Below, one piece after another: positions 57,395-64,000 of a stretch of 64,000 nucleotides of DNA (its first letter is position 1; every line of letters starts with the position of its first letter). Position numbers and translations under genes: made by a program. The notes under the pieces were generated by a model. The model saw only the letters and a program-made list of their open reading frames with translations, ran no database searches and had not been told where the DNA came from. This DNA is from Acidobacteriota bacterium (GTDB lineage Bacteria; Acidobacteriota; Vicinamibacteria; Vicinamibacterales; UBA2999): contig JADZCN010000037.1 of the NCBI GenBank assembly GCA_020851565.1, positions 168,716 to 232,715 of the forward strand, in the 5' to 3' direction.

Positions 57395-60300
57395 TCAGCC
57401 CACGAGCGCGGGCTCGCGCGGGGCGGCGGCGCGAAGCAGGCCCGAGAAGACCGCCTGCAACAGCGCGGTATCGTCCGCCAGCACGTCGAAGACGTCTCCC
57501 CGCGTGAAGCGCAACGCGGTGCCCGGTGTGACAGCAACCAGCGTGCCCGGGATGGGCTGGCCGCCCAGGGTCTGGTAGAGCCCGATCACGTCGCCCGGGT
57601 CCGCAGCCGAGGTGGTGCCATCCGGTGCCGTGAGGGTGATCGAGCCTGTGAGTACGACGAGCATCGACGGCTCGGCATGTCCCTCCAGCGGATCGATGCC
57701 CGCCTTCAGGCTGATCGTCTCCGCGCTCGCCGCCAGGCGCAGCAGCTGGCCGCCGGTGGCCCTTGCGAGCAGCGGGCTGGACTGTAGCAGCAGGACGCGG
57801 TCCACGGGTTGGAGACCGGCCGCCACCTTCTTCTGCACTTCCGGCGTGAGCTCGCCCCGCAGCAGCACGCGCGACTGGAACGCCTCGTGGCTGGAGATGA
57901 GCCAGCGCATGATGCCCTCGGCCAGCTCCACGTTCTCGGCCAGGAGCGAGAGGAAGGCCTCCGTCGAGATCGACAGGCAGATGGTCGGTTCGAGCGATCG
58001 CACCGACCGTGCCATCGGCCGTCCCTCGAGGATCTCCTCGAAGGCCAGGGGCGACGGAGGCAGGATCTCGATGCTGGCGCCGTGCTCGTCAGTGGCCTCG
58101 ACGCGGCCGTCCAGGACGAACTGCAGCGTGGCCGGGGCGGTGCCCCGCTCGAAGATGGTCCGCGATCCCTCGTGGCGCACCTGCTCTCCGAGGGCGGCGA
58201 TGCGGAACAGCTCGTCGATCGACGCGAAGTCGAAGAGCGGCAGGCGGCGCAGCCTGTCCACGAGCACGACGGCGGGCAGCGGCTCCTGCCAGAGCTGCCG
58301 GCGGCGCTCGGCGGGCATGCGTGAGGCGGCCAGCGCCCAGGACGCCGCTTCGAAGACGTGCCAGTCCCGCGGGTCGCGGTGCTGGAGCACGTGCTCCAGA
58401 TCGCCGGCGAGCGACCACATCCCGCGTTCCTCGACCAGGTGGATCGCCGCCGCCGACACCACCTGGTTCTCGTCGTGCACCAGCTGCGCGACCGTGTCAT
58501 CCACGTCGCGCGGGCGCGTCTTGTAGATGACGTTGCCCTTGCGCACGCGTTCCGGCTCCGGCATGTCCTCGACGAGCAGCATCACGCGGCGGCGCAGGTC
58601 GCCCGAGAGCAGGTTGTCGAGGTACTCGATGGCGCCTGACCGGCGCCGCGCATCGCCCGTCTCGAGCGTGGCCGCCACCGCGGCGACGTCCGACGGGGGA
58701 TGGACCAGCCCGAGCAGCTGGAACACGCGGCCCATCGCGCGACGCCGCTTCTCCTCGAGGACCCGCGCGAGCAGACAGGCGGGCGAGAGGCTGCCGGTGA
58801 CGAAGAGGTTGGTGTAGAGCGTGAGGGCGCTGAACGCGCGCCCGGCTTCCGCCAGCACGTGGCGCTCGACCGCGGCCCGGTCGATCGAGAGCGACGGGTG
58901 CTCGCGCCGGATCCGCTCGAGGGCCGTGATGGCCTTGTAGCGCAGGAACCCGTCCGGGGCGTCGAGCGCGGCCACGAGCGCCTGCACCGAGGCGGCGCAC
59001 GGGACGCGCGCCAGCGTGGAGGGCACGTGCCGGCGCACCCAGATGTCCTCATCCCGGTCGGCCACGAAGTAGGCCAGCGTCGGCACGACGGCCTCGCCGT
59101 ATCCCACCAGGACCTTCCGGGCCGGCTCCTTCAGCCGGCGATTCCGCATCAGCGTGACCAGCGTGGGCACGTAGAGGGAGTCGTCGCCGCCGATGGTGCC
59201 GGCGCTGTTGATGGCCGCGCGTGCGACGAAGTAGTTGTCGTCGTACATCAGCGGCACGAGCAGCGGCCGGAACCGCGGGTTCGTCACGAGGCCGAGGGCG
59301 CGGGCCACCTGGCGCCTCAACTCGCTGGCCGAGGCCCGCGTGTCGGAGGCCAGCCGGCGGAACGTCTCTTCCGCGCGGTCCACGTCCGACGGCACCTCGC
59401 TCGACGCCAGCGCCGCGGCCGCCGTCACGACCAGGTTGAGGTCGTGGTGATCCAGGTAGGGCCGCATGACGTCCACCGCGGCCTCACCGCGGAGCGTGGC
59501 CAGGGCGCGGGCCGCCGCCAGGCGCACCTCGCCATCCTCGTCGCCGAGCGCGCGCTCCACGCCCGGCAGCCAGCGCTCGCCCGCCTCCGACGTGGTGTAC
59601 CGCGCCAGGCGCAGGGCGCGGGTGCGCACCTCGGGCGAGTCGTGGCGGAGCAGGAGCGGGGTCACGAACTGGCGCCTGTCGAGCGCCTCGAGCATGTCGA
59701 TGGCGTAGAGCACCCGGCGCGGCTCGGGGTGCGAGAGCTCGGTGAGCAGCGTTTCGATCGTGGAGAGATCGCCGGTGTCGAGGCGCACCTCCGACGGCCG
59801 CACGTCCTGCTGCTCGAGGCTCTTCCTGAATGCCTTCAGGTACTCGCGGCGGGCGTTCAACGCGAACGCGCCCCAGATGACCATCATCGTCACGCTGGCG
59901 TAGCTCAGCTGCCGCCAGCTGAGGTCCAGGCCCCAGTCCTGCACCAGGACGAGGAGCATGAGGGCGCCCAGGCCCTTGGCCACCCGGTCCACCGTGACGT
60001 CGATGAACGGCTTCGCCTGGTACTTGATGTCGACCGGGAGCGGCAGGAACAGGATCTCGCGCGTGGTCTTGTCCACCGTGTAGCGGAGCGAGGTGTCCAT
60101 GATGCGCGCCAGGCCCGCCGTCCAGAGCGCGCCGTTCATGAGCATCAGCAGCCCCGTGACGCTGTCCACGACCGGCAGGATCATCAGGGCGAACCCGATG
60201 CCGAGGAACCGGTGAATGCGGCTGGTCAGCAGCACCTGCACCAGGAAGCCGATGATGGAGAGGTAAGCCGTGATCTGCGCCAGGAAGGCCGTCACCGCAT

Positions 60301-61099
60301 CCACGTTCTGGGCCCCGCGCGATTCAGCGGCGGCCATGTTGAGCTGCTGCTCGATGATGGCGGCGCCGATGGCGGCAAAGCCGATGACCATCGCGATGGT
60401 CTGCAGGTGGCGCGACGACTTCAGCAACCGCCACGCCTCCGAGCCGCTCACGCTGGTCTCCTCGCCGGTCTTGCTGGCGTCGCTGCGTCCGGCGTTGGGC
60501 TCGCGGCGCACGACGAGGCCCGCCGTCAGCGTGCACGCGGCCAGCGTGGCGGCGCTCACCAGCAGCACCGAGTTGGTGCCGATCCGCTCCACCACCGCGG
60601 AGGTCAGGGCCGCGCCCGCGAACCCGCCGAGGCTGGCGCCCGCGCCGATGAACCCGAAGATGCGCTTGGCCTGCCGCGGGTCGTACACGTCGTTGGCCAG
60701 CGTCCAGAACTGGCTGATGAGGAGAATGCCGGTGATGAGGCCGAACAGGTAGAAGCCGACGGCCACCCCCCGGTTCTCCGGCAGCCCTGCGAAGAGCGCG
60801 TAGAAGGCGGCCATCAGCGCCACGAGGCCCGCCAGCGTCACCGGGATCATCCAGCGCCGCGGTACGACGGCGATGACCCGCGTGTAGCCCTGCATGATCA
60901 GGCCGATGACGATGCCCGCCCCGAACTGGACCCAGGGCAGGTTCTCGGCGCCCAGCTTCTCGATGAACAGCCCGCGCGTGACGGGCTTGATCATGTTGTA
61001 GCCCGCCATCGCCAGGAACGAGTACAGGAACATCAGCAGCCCGGTGGTGATCTCACCGTCACGGAACTGCACGAGGGGACGCAGCAGGCGGGCGGGCAC
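57395..61099 (-). CDS. NTT-like transporter - HEAT repeats - two cNMP-binding-like domains
   Basis: 1234 aa. Residues ~1-440 contain about 12 membrane segments and the signatures of nucleotide transporters (ATP/ADP translocases): SQFWTLANDVYDPRQAKRIF plus FGFIGAGASLGGF, and DTSLRYTVDKTTREILFLPL with AKPFIDVTVDRVAKGLGAL. Residues ~450-960 are HEAT-like helical repeats (HDSPEVRTRALRLARY, LGDEDGEVRLAAARALATLR). Residues ~975-1095 (IFERGTAPATLQFVLDGRVE) and ~1105-1225 (MLVVLTGSITLTAPDG) look like two cyclic-nucleotide-binding beta-rolls. A transporter or sensor gated by a cytoplasmic nucleotide is inferred; substrate unknown. The GTG at 61099 has TAAGAT 8 nt upstream. It faces away from a paralogue 65 nt away. 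Confidence 0.85.
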   Translation of the reverse strand: MPARLLRPLVQFRDGEITTGLLMFLYSFLAMAGYNMIKPVTRGLFIEKLGAENLPWVQFGAGIVIGLIMQGYTRVIAVVPRRWMIPVTLAGLVALMAAFYALFAGLPENRGVAVGFYLFGLITGILLISQFWTLANDVYDPRQAKRIFGFIGAGASLGGFAGAALTSAVVERIGTNSVLLVSAATLAACTLTAGLVVRREPNAGRSDASKTGEETSVSGSEAWRLLKSSRHLQTIAMVIGFAAIGAAIIEQQLNMAAAESRGAQNVDAVTAFLAQITAYLSIIGFLVQVLLTSRIHRFLGIGFALMILPVVDSVTGLLMLMNGALWTAGLARIMDTSLRYTVDKTTREILFLPLPVDIKYQAKPFIDVTVDRVAKGLGALMLLVLVQDWGLDLSWRQLSYASVTMMVIWGAFALNARREYLKAFRKSLEQQDVRPSEVRLDTGDLSTIETLLTELSHPEPRRVLYAIDMLEALDRRQFVTPLLLRHDSPEVRTRALRLARYTTSEAGERWLPGVERALGDEDGEVRLAAARALATLRGEAAVDVMRPYLDHHDLNLVVTAAAALASSEVPSDVDRAEETFRRLASDTRASASELRRQVARALGLVTNPRFRPLLVPLMYDDNYFVARAAINSAGTIGGDDSLYVPTLVTLMRNRRLKEPARKVLVGYGEAVVPTLAYFVADRDEDIWVRRHVPSTLARVPCAASVQALVAALDAPDGFLRYKAITALERIRREHPSLSIDRAAVERHVLAEAGRAFSALTLYTNLFVTGSLSPACLLARVLEEKRRRAMGRVFQLLGLVHPPSDVAAVAATLETGDARRRSGAIEYLDNLLSGDLRRRVMLLVEDMPEPERVRKGNVIYKTRPRDVDDTVAQLVHDENQVVSAAAIHLVEERGMWSLAGDLEHVLQHRDPRDWHVFEAASWALAASRMPAERRRQLWQEPLPAVVLVDRLRRLPLFDFASIDELFRIAALGEQVRHEGSRTIFERGTAPATLQFVLDGRVEATDEHGASIEILPPSPLAFEEILEGRPMARSVRSLEPTICLSISTEAFLSLLAENVELAEGIMRWLISSHEAFQSRVLLRGELTPEVQKKVAAGLQPVDRVLLLQSSPLLARATGGQLLRLAASAETISLKAGIDPLEGHAEPSMLVVLTGSITLTAPDGTTSAADPGDVIGLYQTLGGQPIPGTLVAVTPGTALRFTRGDVFDVLADDTALLQAVFSGLLRAAAPREPALVG

Positions 61100-61107
61100 T
61101 GCCGGGC

Positions 61108-61142
61108 ATCTTACCGCAACGGTGCGCGGTATCCGGTAAACT
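61108..61142. promoter_or_regulatory. shared divergent promoter/operator of the NTT-HEAT pair
   Basis: TTACCG (61111-61116) and CGGTAA (61134-61139) form an inverted repeat. Each arm overlaps an outward-facing -10-like hexamer: TAAGAT on the minus strand (61113-61108) and TAAACT on the plus strand (61137-61142). A dimeric regulator bound here would control both genes. -35 boxes are not obvious. Confidence 0.4.
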
Positions 61143-61164
61143 CCTAGGCGCCGCCCGCGGCGCC

Positions 61165-63936
61165 ATGGTCCTGCTCCAACGCATCCTGGGCATGAACCCG
61201 CGCGAGCTTCGTCGCTCGCTCCCGCTCTTCGCGTACCTGTTCCTGGTCATGGGCGGCTCGGTGGCCAGCAAGGCGGCCCGCGACGCCCTGTTCCTCGAGC
61301 GCTACCGCGCCGTGGACCTGCCGTTCGCCGACATCGTCATCGCGCTGTTCGTCGGCGTCGCCGCGTCGATCTACATCCGGGCAGGCGAGCGCCTGAACCT
61401 GCGCAACCTGCAGGTGGCCAGCCTGCTCGGCTTCGCCGCGTCCGCCCTGGGCTTCTGGTGGTGGGCCACCAGGCCCGGCGAGGAGAACCCGACGCTCTTC
61501 CTGCTGATCTACGTCTGGGTGGGCATCCTGTCGGTGCTGGTCCCCGCGCAGGTCTGGACGCTCGCGAACTTCGTGCTCACGACGCGCGAGGCGAAGCGCT
61601 CGTTCGGGCTGGTCGGCAGCGGCGCCATCCTCGGATGGATTGTCGGCGGCCTGGCCACGCGCGTGGCCGTCGGTCAGTACGGCACCGAGGTGATGCTGCT
61701 GGTGACGGCGTTGTCGTACCTGGTGTGCGTGGGGCTCGTCCTCGTCATCTGGCGCTTTCGCCCGGGCCGCGTGGACGATGAGCTGCCGGTGGGCGACTCC
61801 GGCGGCCTCATCGCCGCCCTCGAGGTGATCGCGGGGTCGCGGTACCTCAAGGCCATCGGCGCCGTCATCCTCCTCTCGTCGCTGGCGACGACGGTGGAGG
61901 CCTGGCAGTTCAAGGCCATGGCCAAGGCGGCCATCCCCGACACCGACGCGCTCGCCATGTTCTTCGGCACCTTCAACGTGGCCGCCGGCGTGGCAGCGTT
62001 GCTGCTCCAACTGCTGCTCACCGGGCGCGTCCTGCGGCACGCCGGCATCGGCCTCACGCTGTTCATCGTCCCCCTGGCGCTGTCGGCCACGTCCATCGGC
62101 CTGCTGGCCACCGGGACGCTGCTGGCGGCCACGCTGCTGCGCGCGAGCGACCAGGTGCTCCGCTACTCCATCGACAAGGCCACCATCGAGCTGCTCTACC
62201 TGCCCGTGCCGGCGTCCCAGACCTTCTCGGTGAAGTCGTTCATCGACACGGTGGTCTACCGCATGGGCGACGGGCTCGGTGGCCTCGTGGTCCTCGCGTT
62301 CGCCACCGTGCTCGGCTGGGGCCCCGTGGATCTCGCGTGGGTGCTGCTCGTCCTGCTGGGCGGATGGATGGCCGCGGCGGCCGTCGCGCGCACGGAATAC
62401 GTCGAGAACCTGCAGGAGAGCATCCTGCAGCACCGCCTGGACGCCGAGCGCGGGTCGGCGCCCGTGCTGGAGCGCATGGCCACCGACATCCTCTCGGCGC
62501 GGCTGTCAGGCGACACCGCGGAGATCGTCTACGCGCTGGGGCTGTTCGAGATGGCCCACGACCGCGCCGTGCACCCGGCCGTGCGGGGACTGCTCACGCA
62601 CCCGGCCCCGGAGGTCCGGCGCCGGGCGGTGGCGCTGCTGTCACGCGCCGACGACCTCTCGGTGCGGGACCAGGTGCAGCAGTTGCTGCACGATCCGGAC
62701 CTCGAGGTGCGCACCGAGGCGCTCCTCTACCTGACCGAGCACGGCCACGTCGATCCGCTGGCCAGCATCGAGTCGGTGGGCGACTTCGAGGACTTCTCGA
62801 TACGGGCCTCGATGGTGGCCTTCCTCGCCCGTCCCGGGCGCGCGCAGAACGCCGAGGCCGCGCGGATGATGCTCGCGAAGATGGCGGAGGAGGCCGGGCC
62901 CGACGGGCAGCGCACACGCCTCGAGGCGGCACGCCTCATCGGGTTCCTGCCCGACCTCTTCGATCGCGAGCTGCGCCTGCTGCTGCAGGACGAGGACTCG
63001 GACGTCGCGCGGGCGGCGATTACGGCCGCCGCGAAGCTGAAGAAGCGCATCTTCGTGGGCCGCATCATCGAGCGGATGGAGGAGCCGGCCCTCGTACCCG
63101 TCGCCATCGAGGCCCTGGCCAGCTTCGGCGACCGCATAGTCGGGACGCTGCGCGACTTCCTGGTGGACGCCGAGATGCCCATCGACGTGCGCCGGGAGAT
63201 CCCGTCCGTGCTGCTGGCCATCGGCACCGTGGCGGCGCAGAACGTGCTCACCGAGAGCGTCCTCGACAACGACGTGGTGCTGCGCTACCACTGCATCGCG
63301 GCGCTCAACAAGCTGGGCCAGCTGCACCCCGCGCGTCCGGTGGACCGCAAGATCATCGAGTCGGTGCTGGCCGCGGAGATCCTGGGGCACTACCGCTCGT
63401 ACCAGGTGATGGGCACGCTCACGCGATCGCTGTCGGACGATGCGGGGCCGGTGCGGCAGGGACTCGCCGAGTCGATGTCGAAGGAGCAGGAGCGCATCTT
63501 CCGGCTGCTCAAGATGCTGTACCCGGCGCACGACCTGCACAGCGCCTATGTGGGGCTGCAGTCGCCGGACCCGGTCGTGCACGACAACGCGCTGGAGTTC
63601 CTGGAGACGATCCTGCCGCCCGAGATGCGCTCCGTGCTCATTCCCATCCTCGACCGCGAGGTGTCGGTGGCGGCCCGCATCGAGCGGGCCAACCAGCTGC
63701 TCGGTGCCGAGCTCGGGACGCGCGAAGAGGCGGTCGAAGTGCTGACGAAGAGCGCGGACCCCTGGCTGCGCTCGTGCGCCGCCTATGCCATCGGCGAGCT
63801 GCACCTGATGCGCCTCGCGCCCGTGCTCGAGGCCTGGGCCCGGGATCCGGATCCCCTGCTGAAGGCCGCGGCGGTGGAGGCGCAGCGGAAGCTGAAGGAG
63901 GCGGTGGCGAAAGCGGCGGGGGTGGGAATGGTGTAG
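61165..63936 (+). CDS. NTT-like transporter - HEAT repeat protein
   Basis: 923 aa, paralogue of the divergent gene at 57395-61099. Residues ~1-400 hold about 12 membrane segments with the same NTT blocks: AQVWTLANFVLTTREAKRSF, then FGLVGSGAILGWIVGGL, and DQVLRYSIDKATIELLYLPV with VKSFIDTVVYRMGDGLGGL. Residues ~430-915 are HEAT-like repeats (HPAPEVRRRAVALLSRA, DPDLEVRTEALLYLTEHG, DEDSDVARAAITAAAKLKK). It ends without a cNMP domain, the main difference from its partner. The two may form a heteromeric membrane assembly. The start is ATG 61165 (or ATG 61192); no Shine-Dalgarno is visible. The energy-parasite NTTs import ATP; in a free-living cell another nucleotide or a sensory role is more likely. 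Confidence 0.85.
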   Translation: MVLLQRILGMNPRELRRSLPLFAYLFLVMGGSVASKAARDALFLERYRAVDLPFADIVIALFVGVAASIYIRAGERLNLRNLQVASLLGFAASALGFWWWATRPGEENPTLFLLIYVWVGILSVLVPAQVWTLANFVLTTREAKRSFGLVGSGAILGWIVGGLATRVAVGQYGTEVMLLVTALSYLVCVGLVLVIWRFRPGRVDDELPVGDSGGLIAALEVIAGSRYLKAIGAVILLSSLATTVEAWQFKAMAKAAIPDTDALAMFFGTFNVAAGVAALLLQLLLTGRVLRHAGIGLTLFIVPLALSATSIGLLATGTLLAATLLRASDQVLRYSIDKATIELLYLPVPASQTFSVKSFIDTVVYRMGDGLGGLVVLAFATVLGWGPVDLAWVLLVLLGGWMAAAAVARTEYVENLQESILQHRLDAERGSAPVLERMATDILSARLSGDTAEIVYALGLFEMAHDRAVHPAVRGLLTHPAPEVRRRAVALLSRADDLSVRDQVQQLLHDPDLEVRTEALLYLTEHGHVDPLASIESVGDFEDFSIRASMVAFLARPGRAQNAEAARMMLAKMAEEAGPDGQRTRLEAARLIGFLPDLFDRELRLLLQDEDSDVARAAITAAAKLKKRIFVGRIIERMEEPALVPVAIEALASFGDRIVGTLRDFLVDAEMPIDVRREIPSVLLAIGTVAAQNVLTESVLDNDVVLRYHCIAALNKLGQLHPARPVDRKIIESVLAAEILGHYRSYQVMGTLTRSLSDDAGPVRQGLAESMSKEQERIFRLLKMLYPAHDLHSAYVGLQSPDPVVHDNALEFLETILPPEMRSVLIPILDREVSVAARIERANQLLGAELGTREEAVEVLTKSADPWLRSCAAYAIGELHLMRLAPVLEAWARDPDPLLKAAAVEAQRKLKEAVAKAAGVGMV

Positions 63937-63944
63937 GGACGGGG

Positions 63945-64000
63945 GTTCAAAGCACGGGGGTTCAAAGCACGGGGGTTCAAAGCACGGGGGTTCAAAGCAC
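63945..64000 (+). repeat. ACGGGGGTTCAAAGC tandem repeat, cut by window end
   Basis: Perfect 15-bp unit (GGGGGTTCAAAGCAC), at least 3.6 copies, running off the window end. Unlike the other arrays the units are identical, so the array is probably recent. In antisense the units read MNPRAL in frame, which explains an artefactual open frame. Confidence 0.9.

Noticed and set aside
63945..64000. tRNA T-arm-like GGTTCAAAGC repeats
   Set aside because: Only the short GGTTCAA resemblance; perfect 15-bp tandem units with no cloverleaf.

Overview
The window is 64 kb of very GC-rich DNA (roughly 70 percent, with G/C strongly preferred at third codon positions). It looks like a chromosomal segment of an Acidobacteriota bacterium, most likely the Vicinamibacteria / subdivision 6 side. 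The evidence is the large VWA protein of the acidobacterial type at 30.2-32.8 kb, M28 and PIG-L hydrolases with lipoprotein or Sec signals, tricorn-like propellers, fused multidomain proteins, and intergenic gaps filled with short degenerate tandem repeats. This placement is inference from gene content; there is no rRNA or other phylogenetic marker beyond infA. I see no tRNA, rRNA, CRISPR array, prophage or transposase.

Layout. 0-9.5 kb: an lhgO-like oxidase, then surface-polysaccharide genes (DegT aminotransferase, WbpA-like nucleotide-sugar dehydrogenase, HAD phosphatase, O-antigen ligase-like membrane protein, coiled-coil methyltransferase), the last two read in one direction with thiS and thiG. 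9.5-17 kb: a 1183-residue GltD/PyrK-like flavoprotein with a near-consensus promoter, a Ser/Thr kinase carrying a second, dead kinase domain, and a BRCT-HTH-TPR protein. 17-21.3 kb (minus strand): an AMP-ligase/ACP/acyltransferase fusion, infA, a DEAD-box helicase and a small Cys protein. 21.4-27.6 kb: a DisA_N-like protein, an epimerase, two dienelactone-hydrolase paralogues and an M28 peptidase. 27.9-28.5 kb: two small membrane proteins in DNA of visibly lower GC. 28.8-35.1 kb: cca, the VWA protein, and a NIPSNAP-cupin-M20 peptidase cluster. 35.4-39.1 kb (minus): icd, a PlsB-like acyltransferase, proline dehydrogenase and a DUF4149-type membrane protein. 39.3-46.2 kb: transketolase, a tricorn-like/gamma-glutamyltransferase fusion, bcp, and a P-type ATPase relative that has lost its cytoplasmic catalytic domains. 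46.4-52.1 kb: a PIG-L protein and a Spy / response regulator / histidine kinase module. 52.4-57.0 kb: a tight five-gene minus-strand operon of exported proteins including a lipase-lectin fusion. 57.4-63.9 kb: two divergent NTT (ATP/ADP-translocase)-like membrane proteins fused to HEAT repeats, one also with two cNMP-binding-like domains.

How the pieces relate. The most coherent metabolic groups are polysaccharide precursor and export steps (1.2-8.2 kb), thiamine thiazole synthesis (thiS/thiG) and central carbon genes (icd, putA-type PRODH, tkt). The most promising candidates for an undescribed system are the divergent NTT-HEAT pair, the exported lipase-lectin operon, and the domain-stripped P-type ATPase. 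A second theme is non-coding: nearly every gap carries one of about nine short-period repeat families. One is a roughly 240-330 bp element built of ATTG heptamers with inverted ends, present about five times. Several arrays run straight into start codons or into reading frames. A third theme is promoter geometry: several genes have a -10-like hexamer 6-10 nt before the start codon, suggesting leaderless transcripts.
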